Under the pieces are notes generated by a model, which did not search any database, was not told where the DNA came from, and was given only the letters and a program-made list of their open reading frames with translations. DNA of 7,581 bases from Acidobacteriaceae bacterium (GTDB lineage: Bacteria; Acidobacteriota; Terriglobia; Terriglobales; Acidobacteriaceae): positions 1,097-8,677 of the forward strand of contig PLKY01000135.1 in the NCBI GenBank assembly GCA_003140785.1. Direction: 5' to 3'. Position 1 is the stretch's first letter; the number at the start of each line of letters is the position of its first letter. The translations under genes were made by a program, and so were the position numbers. Positions 1 through 6,350 of this stretch are shown here, in pieces.

Positions 1-406
1 TCCACCGTGCAATTGTGGTGTAGTTGATCCCCTCATCGATCAGTTCGTAGATGTGGCCGATTAGCCGAGGCGAGATTTGCGATTTCGGCGCCGGGAGGAA
101 CGGAAGATTGCGCCCATGCGGTTTCCCGCAGGATCTGCACTCATACAGCTGCTTTCTGAACGTCACCCAGCACGGCTTTATACCGCATGGCATGTCCCAG
201 AAGTACTGAGTCTCCGTGCCATTGCCGACCAGGGTGCCTTCCTTGCCGCAATGCGGGCAAACGGCAATGGGCTCCGACACCTCAGCATCAATCAGAATCT
301 TCTCGCCGGTTTCCTCAAAAGACGTTGTAATGACACCGGAATAGTGCAGGAAGTCGACATGCGCGACAGAATCTTTAGGCCTGTTGAAGAGTCTGCGCGC
401 TGTCAT
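1..406 (-). CDS. ISL3-like transposase, N-terminal part (runs off the left edge)
   Basis: About 135 residues of a transposase-like protein are visible; the C-terminal part lies outside the window. A zinc ribbon is clear: C50-P-H-C53 and C90-R-S-C93, with the segment 'FWDMP' between them where ISL3-family transposases carry 'DLP/DIP'. A second ISL3 transposase in this window (3098-3826) has the same arrangement, including a shared 'LIDAEV' before the first cysteine pair, which supports the family call. The DDE catalytic residues would lie beyond the edge and cannot be checked. ATG at 404-406 is chosen because a strong AAGGAGG lies 12 bases upstream. The start comes 4 bases after the stop of the small HTH gene, so the two are almost certainly co-translated. 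The DNA binding and strand transfer role is inferred from the family. It could also be a divergent zinc-ribbon protein with another job. Confidence 0.68.
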   Translation of the reverse strand, partial: MTARRLFNRPKDSVAHVDFLHYSGVITTSFEETGEKILIDAEVSEPIAVCPHCGKEGTLVGNGTETQYFWDMPCGIKPCWVTFRKQLYECRSCGKPHGRNLPFLPAPKSQISPRLIGHIYELIDEGINYTTIARW

Positions 407-410
407 GTGG

Positions 411-641
411 CTACTCCGCCTCCTTGCGCGCTTTCTTCCGGATCGGAGGATGGTTAGTCGTCGCGTAGCGGCGGAGCTCTGCCATCGTAATGAAGACTGC
501 ATCGCCATCCCGCACCGTCCGGATCTCCTTGCCGGCAATTCGGTAGTCCAGTTGGCGCTGCGAAATGCCGAGGTACGCTGGAGCCTCCGAGCGCCTTACC
601 CGCAGGCGCTTGTCGGTCGGGAGATCGTGTGAGTCGGGCAT
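411..641 (-). CDS. Small excisionase-like HTH DNA-binding protein
   Basis: A 76-residue protein whose central part (about residues 17-60) fits the HTH_17/excisionase pattern. It has 'RRSEAPAYLGISQRQLDY' as the helix-turn-helix, then a basic turn, a short beta-wing ('TVRDGDAVFI') and a final helix ending 'ELRRYA'. The C-terminal tail is very basic (IRKKARKE). Such winged-helix proteins bind DNA as excisionases or as element regulators. ATG at 639-641 is preferred over the GTG at 654-656 because GAGGGA lies 7 bases before it. The gene ends 4 bases before the ISL3-like transposase start, and its own last codons contain the AAGGAGG ribosome site of that gene. This makes it the first gene of a two-gene element operon. 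A role in controlling or assisting transposition is inference from this arrangement. Nothing shows it to be broken. Confidence 0.68.
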   Translation of the reverse strand: MPDSHDLPTDKRLRVRRSEAPAYLGISQRQLDYRIAGKEIRTVRDGDAVFITMAELRRYATTNHPPIRKKARKEAE

Positions 642-656
642 GCGTGCTTCCCTCAC

Positions 657-1180
657 CCTTATGGGTGCTTGCGGGGGTCTCTTTTGCGGCGCCGCACGCG
701 CCTACTCGGCAAAAGCTCAGGGATTCTGCACAAAATATATTTGCGGGTATAAAGAATCTCGCCGTGCGGGGTACCCGCAGCGCGGGGCCGCATAGCTGCA
801 ATTTGCATGTGCGAAAACGTGGTTCTGGATGTGCTGACGCTCGGTTCAGGCGGGAATACGGAGGGCGGCGAGCTCGGCCGCGGCGCTCTGCCAGGATGGT
901 TGTTGGTTTCGCTGGCAATGAGGCTGGGTACTGGCTGCAATGGGGATGGGGAGGAAAGCCTGGAAGGAAACTTGCCGGGATGCTCCTGTTGCTGACGCTG
1001 CTATGGCGTATCCCAAAGTTACAGTAGAAAAGATCGATGCTCAGCTACATGTGCAGGCAGTGAGGGATCGTGCTGCCACCATTGGTGCCGACGAAGCATA
1101 TCCCGGCGCAGAAGGAATTTCTTTCGCGCTATTCCAAGCGCTTCCTACTCCGGAAATGTGAAACCTTCAGCCGGCAGCCG
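657..1180. other. 524-bp stretch without a convincing gene
   Basis: This gap separates the 353-residue gene from the HTH/transposase pair. Several overlapping open frames exist but none matches a family I recognise. The least poor is a plus-strand frame of 52 residues (ATG at 1003, stop at 1159-1161, beginning MAYPKVTVEKIDAQLH), which has no ribosome site; it may be a decayed gene fragment. A 6-bp hairpin, TGCGGG-GTA-CCCGCA, lies at 765-779, and its right arm can also pair with TGCGGGT at 742-748. The AT-rich stretch 731-756 could contain the minus-strand promoter of the HTH/transposase pair or the end of the element, but I see no well-spaced -35/-10 pair and no proven terminal repeat. Confidence 0.4.
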
Positions 1181-2242
1181 CTACTCTGGCCGAGATAGAT
1201 CTTCTTCCTCTTTGGATCGCCTGATTCTACGGTTGTAGTTTCTTAATAAGACCTGCATTGTAGGGTCTTTAGCTATTTTAGAATCAGCTCCCTTTCGATG
1301 GTCGTACACTGTCTTGGGCTTACAGTGCAACAACACGCTGATCGCTACATCGCGCATGTCATATCCGTGCCACAGTACTGCCGCATCGCGTTGCCTCTCA
1401 GTGAAGTAGTCGCACTGCATGAGCTTGTCGGCCAGGTGGTTCCGCCCATATGGCTTCCCGTGGACTGTGATCGTTGACTTCCTCGGCTCAAGCCACTCCC
1501 TGCTTGACCTTTTATTACTCGGTTGCTGAGTAGGGGTTGGTCCTGCAAGTCTTCCCTTTGGATTATTGGATTGGCTGAAATCGTGGCGCTTGGATTGGTC
1601 CTTATTTCGGCCAATATCCGCAGTCGCTTTATCGACGAGATCGGCTTCAACGGTACTCTGTTCACCAGTTTTGGGGGCTTCACACGCGGTGTCGCTCTGT
1701 GGGCCATCGTCTTTCGGGAGTTCAGGAGTGCTTGCAGCTATCGCTGGCACCTCCTCGTCCCTGACCGCAACTTCAGGAAGACATGAGCTTGGGCGAAGCA
1801 CATAATTCTCTTTATCAGGGCTCTGACGCTGGTCCAACAGTCTGTCAATTTCCTGGGCCAGCAAAGAGATTTCCGCGATCAGTGACTCCGTGCGCCCTTC
1901 GTGGCTGCGGATCATTTTCTCTCTGTCCTTTAGCCCAAAATCAAGAACTGCGTCAGTGGCTACTCCGATGAGATCTTGTGGAACTGGCTTCGCGGTGCGA
2001 CCCAACAGAGAATCATATTGGGCCAACGCGCGCGCATGCCTATTTTCTAGATCGAGCAAATCGAGCCTCTTCCCGACATAGATAAGCATTTGCCGGATGG
2101 CGGTTCTATCGTCAATACCTGCCCTTTTCCTTTCCTTCTTGAGCTTTTTGGAAAACTCATCGAGCATACGGATTCGTTCATCGCGCTCTCTTTCGGAGAG
2201 GCGATCCTCGGGCAAAGGGTTGCGAAATTTGGGCAATGCCAT
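1181..2242 (-). CDS. Uncharacterised protein with charged helical N-terminus and C-terminal HTH
   Basis: I do not recognise this 353-residue protein. Three regions are visible. Residues 1-140 are highly charged and probably helical (for example 'DEFSKKLKKERKRAG' and 'EISLLAQEIDRLLDQ'), suggesting coiled-coil or oligomerisation segments. Residues 150-255 are rich in P, S, Q, K and D, as in a disordered linker. Residues 255-345 are basic and contain 'FTERQRDAAVLWHGYDMRDV' followed by 'LHCKPKTVYDHRKGADSKI', which resembles a sigma70 region-4 or LuxR-type helix-turn-helix ('T.RQ...A.L...G....IA..L......TV..H...A..KI'). There is no signal peptide or membrane segment. ATG at 2240-2242 is the first start; the ribosome site is poor, just AGGG within 5 bases. 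It lies 149 bp after the truncated integrase on the same strand. A DNA-binding regulator of the integrated element is a reasonable inference, not a demonstrated function. Confidence 0.72.
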   Translation of the reverse strand: MALPKFRNPLPEDRLSERERDERIRMLDEFSKKLKKERKRAGIDDRTAIRQMLIYVGKRLDLLDLENRHARALAQYDSLLGRTAKPVPQDLIGVATDAVLDFGLKDREKMIRSHEGRTESLIAEISLLAQEIDRLLDQRQSPDKENYVLRPSSCLPEVAVRDEEVPAIAASTPELPKDDGPQSDTACEAPKTGEQSTVEADLVDKATADIGRNKDQSKRHDFSQSNNPKGRLAGPTPTQQPSNKRSSREWLEPRKSTITVHGKPYGRNHLADKLMQCDYFTERQRDAAVLWHGYDMRDVAISVLLHCKPKTVYDHRKGADSKIAKDPTMQVLLRNYNRRIRRSKEEEDLSRPE

Positions 2243-2391
2243 GCCCTATATTATCGACCAACTTGCGATGCAGCATTAATATCTATCTGAAAACGAAGGC
2301 CTTAATCGTTGGGTGTGGAATGTCACGGTAAGGCTGGAGGGTGGTGCTTCATATACGGGGTGTCGCATCTGCTCGGCAGTTCGGATCCCGC

Positions 2392-3162
2392 TCAGTTTTG
2401 TGGCGGCATTTGTCCCTTACCATTTGTTGGAATGAGGAGCAGATCCACGGCCTCCCGCTTGGCATCATCGTCCAAGTGTGCATAGCGCGCGGTAATAGCC
2501 AGAGTCTTGTGTCCCGCCAGTTCCTTGATGGCTACGAGGTTTACCTTTCTCATGGCGAGGCGAGAACAAAAGGTATGGCGATTGTCGTGCCACCGATAAT
2601 CGGTCACGCCTGCCTGTTCGCGCACATCATCCCACCAGGGCCGCGGCGGTGTGTCGAAAACAAGATCCTTGCTTTTTGCGTGCGGAACTTGAGCTTTGCG
2701 CGCTTCGAAGGCTGCAAACACCGAGGCATTCATCGGGATGACCCTTGCCGTGTAGTTCTTTGTCTTCGAAAGGTCCACCTCTCGCCGCTGAAAGTCCACA
2801 TTTTGCCAGCGTAACCGGCTTCCATATTGCTCGGAAAGCCGCATGCCTGTCCCAAGTGAAATATCTAGCTCGCACATCTTGTTAGGGTACTTCTGCGCAA
2901 TGACAGCACGAAGTGCAGCCTCCTCGTGATCGCGCAAAAAGCGAATGACGTTGCCACCCTCTTTCCGCTGTTTCACCAGACGAACTGGGTTACTTTTGAC
3001 TTTGCCGTTGCGAATACCCTCGCGGTACGCAAGACTCATGGCAGCTCGATAGCGATTCGCCGTGCTTCCAGTCTTCGTGTTCTTCGAAAGCCAATTATCA
3101 ATCTCTGCAGGCTTGATTGACTCGGCTGGCCATTTGGAGGAGATGGAACTTGTCCACCACAA
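2392..3162 (-). pseudogene. Tyrosine recombinase (phage-type integrase), 5'-truncated
   Basis: The catalytic domain of a site-specific tyrosine recombinase is complete. Counting from the first in-frame ATG (3160-3162), one sees R108 in GTGMRLSE, the beta-hairpin lysine K135 in SKTKN, H192 and R195 in HDNRHTF, H218 in LAGHKT and the nucleophile Y227 in ARYAHL. A short part of the core-binding domain ('AEIDNWL', 'TANRYRAAMSLAYREG') precedes it. The N-terminal arm-binding region and most of the core-binding domain are missing. Residues before about K10 are antisense-frame readings of a transposase gene, so the true gene begins near 3132 without its own start. Full integrases of this kind have roughly 330-400 residues; only about 246 genuine ones remain. 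The first ATG may still be translated, but the product would lack normal DNA-end binding. It probably once mobilised the island to its left. Confidence 0.85.
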
Positions 3163-3826
3163 TAGGGACCTCGGGGAAAACTGCCCTCACGGCCAGCTTG
3201 TAGGCCAGACACATGTCCATCGTGACGCCCTTCAGATGTGCGCTCTCGCGGAACTCCCATAGCCAGTTGGTCACTGTCGGCTTTAGGCGATCCTTGAGCA
3301 TATCGATAGGCCGGCGACGGCCGATGTCTGTCAAAACGCACAGGCTCTTACCGTCGACCGCTATTTCATCGATGCCAAGCCACTCGGGCAAATAAAGGCG
3401 ATGTCTCATGTCCCTCTGCCAGATGTATTCCTTGGCGATGTTCCAGACGGTCTTAGGCGAGCAGCCGACGTGCTCGGCGACGTGGACAAACGTATCGCGC
3501 AGGCACCGTTCGCGGATCCACCTCACGCACCGGTACGTCATCCAGTGGAGGGGAACCATCCCGGGGACATCCTGGTTGAAGACCTTCTCGCAGGTTTTAC
3601 AGCGAAAGCGCTGTATTTTCAATGTGATAGACACCCGGTACTGGCGGATGGGGATGTCGAGAAAAGTCTTTGGCCGCTTGTCGTGCTTATGGAGTTTGCC
3701 AACGGCTCCGCAACTGGGACAGTCCGTCTGCGCTTCTTTGACCTCCGCGTCGATGAGGTATGTCTGATCGTTCCGATCGATTCGCCGGCGGACGGTCACC
3801 AGCCCAGGAAGCTCCAAGATATCCAT
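3098..3826 (-). pseudogene. ISL3-family transposase, 3'-truncated
   Basis: About 230 genuine residues of an ISL3-family DDE transposase. From ATG at 3824-3826 it reads MDILELPGLVTVRRR, then a zinc ribbon with C36-P-S-C39 and C76-K-T-C79 around 'FLDIP'. A helix-turn-helix follows ('VAEHVGCSPKTVWNI', about residues 116-130). The catalytic core starts with 'LGIDEI' (D153) and reaches 'VVDKFHLLQMA' (D225). Family members have roughly 400-450 residues and a further catalytic glutamate near the C-terminus; both are missing here. After about residue 233 the frame reads into integrase DNA and stops at 3098-3100. The frame is open upstream to 3949, but those residues do not resemble the family. The product cannot be an active transposase. 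Confidence 0.85.
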
Positions 3827-3880
3827 GACGCTTACATCGGCAAGAAGGACGGACCTTCCAATTAAAGAGGGGTGACCGTA
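3132..3880 (-). mobile_element. Remnant of an ISL3-family insertion sequence
   Basis: This is the insertion sequence carrying the truncated transposase. The inner boundary, around 3125-3140, is inferred from where transposase homology stops and integrase homology starts. The outer end is uncertain; I placed it in the roughly 60 bases upstream of the transposase start. No inverted terminal repeat pair can be shown because the right end is deleted. Confidence 0.5.
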
Positions 3881-3992
3881 GATTCGTTGGGGAAATCGTC
3901 GTTGGCTGTTCGGGGCGCGCCGCCAGGCGCTGGGGGGGCGACGCCCCACATTTGGCTTTGCGGAAAATGGTGGGACTGCTTGTCACGGGTAC

Positions 3993-4259
3993 TCAAATAC
4001 CCGGGCGACTTAGGCTTGTGTTTGCTATACGTTCGGGCCGGCACGGAATCCGCAAGTAGGAATACACAGTTTCCCGCCTTATTCCAAATTGCCGGGCCAA
4101 AACTGATTTGCGTTCTCCGGCCGCAACTCGCTCCTGAAGCTCCTCGATCTGAGGTCCGCTGAGAGTGCGGCGGCGCCCCTTATATTTCCCCGCCGCCTTG
4201 GCTAGCGCTATGCCTTCCCTCTGGCGCTCAAGTATGAGAGAGCGCTCGAACTCAGCTAA
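3993..4259 (-). pseudogene. Serine recombinase (resolvase/invertase) C-terminal fragment
   Basis: The stretch from L (4257-4259) to R (about 4050) matches the C-terminal third of Hin/Tn3-type serine recombinases. It starts in the long E-helix ('LAEFERSLILERQREG', 'ALAKAAGKYKGRRR'), continues through the linker ('LSGPQIEELQERVAAG') and ends with the DNA-binding helix-turn-helix ('VLARQFGIRRETVYSYLR'). About 18 further residues precede the stop at 3993-3995. The catalytic domain with the active serine, normally about 110-120 residues, is absent. Upstream of 4259 the DNA belongs to a LacI-type gene on the other strand. It cannot be a functional recombinase. A 6-bp hairpin CGGGTA/TACCCG (3986-4003) overlaps its stop but is not followed by a T-run. 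Confidence 0.82.
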
Positions 4260-4965
4260 TGTCCATGCAGCACAGACGGCTGCCGACCATCTCATTAATC
4301 TCGGACACCGGCGAATCGGCATGCTTGCTGGGAATCTCGAGCTATCAACGCACCATGATCGGCTTGAAGGTTTTCGCAAAGCCATGCAGGGATCTCATCT
4401 ACCGATTCTCGATGAGTGCCTGATCAGCGGTGACGTCCAAATTGAGGATGGGTTCAAGGCAGGAAAGCGCCTGCTCGAACTCCCGATTCCACCAAGCGTG
4501 ATCATGGCGAGCAACAACAAATTATTGCTCGGCGTCTTACAAGCTGTCGAAGAGAAGGGTGTGAATATCCCGGGCGAATTGAGCGTGCTTGGCTTCGACG
4601 ACAATCTGTGGAACAAGCACTTCAATCCCACTCTCACAGCTATAGCACAGCCAGCTCACGAAATTGGAAGAAGATCGTTCGAGCTGCTTAGAGAGATGAT
4701 TGAGCATCCAGATACGGATCGAGCTGGACCGGTTCGTCTCAGCCTTCCAGCGGAGCTACGAGTGAGAAGATCGACAGCTCCCCGAACAAAGCCTAGGGCA
4801 CACCGCCCTCCGAGTGTGGATCACCTGCCGTCTCGGCATCACGGGCCTTCCGCAAACCAACTATGGTGTTCGATCACGTTTGTCGGGCCACGCTGGACAT
4901 TGACGCCATCCTTAATTTCCTGCCCACATGAGGTAATGGTTCGAGACGAAGCGAGAGCGTTCTGA
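4258..4965 (+). pseudogene. LacI-family transcriptional regulator, effector-binding domain only
   Basis: From N at 4258 the plus strand reads as the periplasmic-binding-protein-like half of a LacI/GalR regulator. The clear signatures are 'AADHLINLGHRRIGMLAG', 'HDRLEGFRKAM', 'PSVIMASNNKLLLGVLQA', 'IPGELSVLGFDDNLW' and 'LTAIAQPAHEIGRRSFELL', ending with the usual 'LPAELRVRRSTAP' near 4782. That C-terminal end is where family members normally stop; the frame then stays open to a stop at 4963-4965 with no recognisable content. The N-terminal HTH and hinge and the first part of the ligand-binding domain are missing. The in-frame codons before 4258 are the antisense of the resolvase fragment. It is a dead fragment of a former sugar-type regulator; effector and operator are unknown. 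Confidence 0.82.
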
Positions 4966-5192
4966 GTCTCCAGCAAGTCTCCAGGAACACGTGAAGCCGC
5001 TGGAACCCGCATAAACACTGGGGTCCGTACGTATTCTCACCTTCTGCATCGGAAAATAAAGAAGGCTCCTGGAGAGTCGAAAAGATGTAGAGAATGGCCA
5101 TTTCAGGCAAAGAAATGGAAAGATTAATCCACGGGGAATAGGCTGCCTTTGATACGGGTCTCCATGGCTTTTTTGGGCATCATCTAGATTTT
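4783..5192. other. Non-coding spacer between the LacI fragment and the Fic module
   Basis: I find no convincing gene here. There is a 9-bp direct repeat AGTCTCCAG (4965-4973 and 4976-4984) and an inverted pair TCTCCAGGA (4978-4986) / TCCTGGAGA (5067-5075), too far apart for a terminator. From about 5155 the base composition turns AT-rich toward the promoter region. A half operator-like sequence AATAGGCT lies at 5137-5144, out of phase with the three full sites downstream. Confidence 0.4.
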
Positions 5193-5210
5193 AATAGGCT
5201 ATGGGCTTTT
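5193..5210 (+). promoter_or_regulatory. Operator-like site O1 of the mobile mystery A/B module
   Basis: AATAGGCTATGGGCTTTT: left arm AATAG, 8-bp spacer, right arm CTTTT (one change from CTATT). It is the outermost and least palindromic of three sites spaced exactly 33 bp apart. It lies upstream of the -35 box, so binding here would act through cooperation with O2. Confidence 0.5.
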
Positions 5211-5225
5211 TAAATCTGTTAAAAC

Positions 5226-5243
5226 AATACGTTATAGCCTATT
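5226..5243 (+). promoter_or_regulatory. Operator-like site O2, overlapping the -35 box
   Basis: AATACGTTATAGCCTATT: arms AATAC and CTATT around an 8-bp spacer, matching O3 at 14 of 18 positions. Its last two bases are the first two of the -35 hexamer, so a bound protein would compete with RNA polymerase. Its right half ATAGCCTATT (5234-5243) is also an exact inverted copy of AATAGGCTAT in O1 (5193-5202). Confidence 0.6.
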
Positions 5244-5271
5244 GACAAATAATTGTTTAATAGGTCATAAT
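5242..5271 (+). promoter_or_regulatory. Sigma70-type promoter of the mobile mystery A/B operon
   Basis: A perfect -35 box TTGACA (5242-5247) is followed after 18 bp by CATAAT (5266-5271), a 5/6 match to the -10 consensus. The flanking DNA is very AT-rich compared with the GC-rich genes. Transcription would begin near 5278, giving a leader of about 26 bases before the ATG at 5304. Confidence 0.75.
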
Positions 5272-5276
5272 CTATT
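5259..5276 (+). promoter_or_regulatory. Operator-like site O3, covering the -10 box
   Basis: AATAGGTCATAATCTATT: exact arms AATAG and CTATT with an 8-bp spacer that contains most of the -10 hexamer. This is the best palindrome of the three, and binding here would block the promoter directly. Confidence 0.6.
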
Positions 5277-5303
5277 TATTCTTATCGGGCGTTGCCACAA
5301 CCA

Positions 5304-5759
5304 ATGAAGAAACAACGTTTAGCTGCCCAGGCCCGTTTGAACCTCGATGAGCGATTTGCCATTATCGGGCCTGCCACGCGTTTCACGCCTCCAGTACGGG
5401 GATGGATTAAGGCCGTGCGCGAGGCACTCGGCATCACCACGGCACAACTTGCAATCCGGATGCGCATCAAGCAACCATCCATCATCGATCTTGAACGCTC
5501 GGAACTGAAAGGCAGTATCGAGTTGGCGACTTTGCGACGAGCAGCCGAAGCGCTCGATTGCACGCTAATCTACGCGCTCCTTCCCAACAAACCCTTGGAG
5601 ACGACAGTGCGTGATCGCGCACGCGAATTTGCGCAGCGGCGTCTGGAACCGGTACGGCACTCGATGTTGCTTGAGGATCAGACCGTGGCGGAAAAGCGCG
5701 CCGATGCATCCATTGATCAAATCGTGCGCGAAACAAACCCACGGCTATTCTGGGATTGA
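5304..5759 (+). CDS. Mobile mystery protein A (Xre-type HTH regulator)
   Basis: A 151-residue protein that I recognise as the mobile mystery protein A family, the partner of the Fic-type protein B. A basic N-terminus (MKKQRLAAQARLNLDERF) leads into an Xre/Cro helix-turn-helix at about residues 34-93. In it, 'GITTAQLAIRM' and 'IKQPSIIDLERSE' form the helix pair, and 'TLRRAAEALDCTLIYALLP' closes the domain. The C-terminal 55 residues are charged and helical. I chose ATG at 5304 over the in-frame TTG at 5292 because the family begins MK and a 26-base leader fits the promoter; neither start has a clear ribosome site. Its stop lies 3 bases before the GTG of protein B, so they are translationally coupled. 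Autorepression through the three upstream palindromes, and an antitoxin-like or regulatory role toward protein B, are inferences from this layout. Confidence 0.88.
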   Translation: MKKQRLAAQARLNLDERFAIIGPATRFTPPVRGWIKAVREALGITTAQLAIRMRIKQPSIIDLERSELKGSIELATLRRAAEALDCTLIYALLPNKPLETTVRDRAREFAQRRLEPVRHSMLLEDQTVAEKRADASIDQIVRETNPRLFWD

Positions 5760-5762
5760 CAG

Positions 5763-6350
5763 GTGACCGGCCTTTTCGCACAGCCTGACGATGCGGCTAC
5801 ACCGTTGACACCCAAAGAGATGCTTGATCTGATCCCGGCACATATCGCCTATCGCTCCGAGCTGAATGCGGCAGAACAAGAAAACATCGCGCGAGCACAG
5901 ACCTGGGCGCTTAACCGCCGGCACGATCTGCTGAACGAAAAATTCGTGATGAACCTTCACAGGCAGATGCTGGGAGACGTTTGGCGATGGGCTGGGAAGT
6001 TCAGAATTAGCGAACGCAATATCGGAATCGCGTACTGGGAGATTCCGGTCGCTCTGCGGAATTTGTTGGACGACGCGAAGGCGTGGATCGAATACAAGAC
6101 CTATTCGCCCGACGAAATCGCTGTGCGCTTCCACCATCGGCTCGTGCACATACATCCGTTTCCGAACGGGAATGGCCGTCTCTCCCGCCTGATGGCCGAT
6201 CTCCTGGTGATGCAACTCGGCGGAGAGCGTTTCTCATGGGGCAGCGCAAGCCTAACCGATGCGGGTACCGTCCGTATTCGATATATCGATGCCTTGAAAA
6301 CAGCCGACAATCACGATATTGGTCAATTGCTTGAGTTCGCCCGCTCATAG
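5763..6350 (+). CDS. Mobile mystery protein B (Fic/DOC-family protein)
   Basis: A 195-residue Fic-fold protein. The active-site motif is at residues 131-142: H131-P-F133-P-N135-G-N137-G-R139-L-S-R142. It matches HxFx(D/E)GNGRxxR except that N135 replaces the acidic residue that binds Mg2+ in AMP-transferring Fic enzymes. Before it is 'YSPDEIAVRFHHRLVHI', the usual helix leading into the loop; 'VWRWAGKFRISERNIGI' (73-89) corresponds to the Fic 'AG..R...V.IG' flap. The family is known for transferring AMP or other phosphate groups to target proteins, sometimes as a toxin; the target here is unknown. GTG at 5763 is chosen because it follows the protein A stop by 3 bases and restores the family-like N-terminus ('ATPLTPKEMLDLIPAHI'). 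It shares the protein A promoter. No terminator is evident after it. Confidence 0.88.
   Translation: MTGLFAQPDDAATPLTPKEMLDLIPAHIAYRSELNAAEQENIARAQTWALNRRHDLLNEKFVMNLHRQMLGDVWRWAGKFRISERNIGIAYWEIPVALRNLLDDAKAWIEYKTYSPDEIAVRFHHRLVHIHPFPNGNGRLSRLMADLLVMQLGGERFSWGSASLTDAGTVRIRYIDALKTADNHDIGQLLEFARS

Noticed and set aside
454..1027. Several open frames of 60-154 residues on both strands across the gap between 657 and 1180.
   Set aside because: They overlap one another, have arginine/proline-rich shadow composition, lack ribosome sites and match no family I know.
2371..2391. GTTCGGATCCCGC next to the integrase gene resembles a tRNA T-arm, which would mark an attachment site.
   Set aside because: The bases before it (GGCAG) cannot pair with CCCGC as a T-stem, position 58 would be G, and no acceptor or anticodon arm is visible nearby.
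3935..3947. GC-rich inverted repeat GGGGCG-A-CGCCCC near the ISL3 remnant as a terminator or IS end.
   Set aside because: No T-run on either strand and no partner copy at the other end of the insertion sequence.
4165..4965. A continuous 266-residue plus-strand frame that could be taken as one regulator gene.
   Set aside because: The first 31 codons are the antisense of the resolvase fragment and codons after about 4782 have no family match, so only the middle is genuine LacI sequence.
5193..5276. Regularly spaced repeats at 33-bp period could suggest a mini CRISPR or iteron array.
   Set aside because: Only three imperfect palindromes that coincide with -35 and -10 boxes; they fit operators better, and no cas or replication initiator gene is present.
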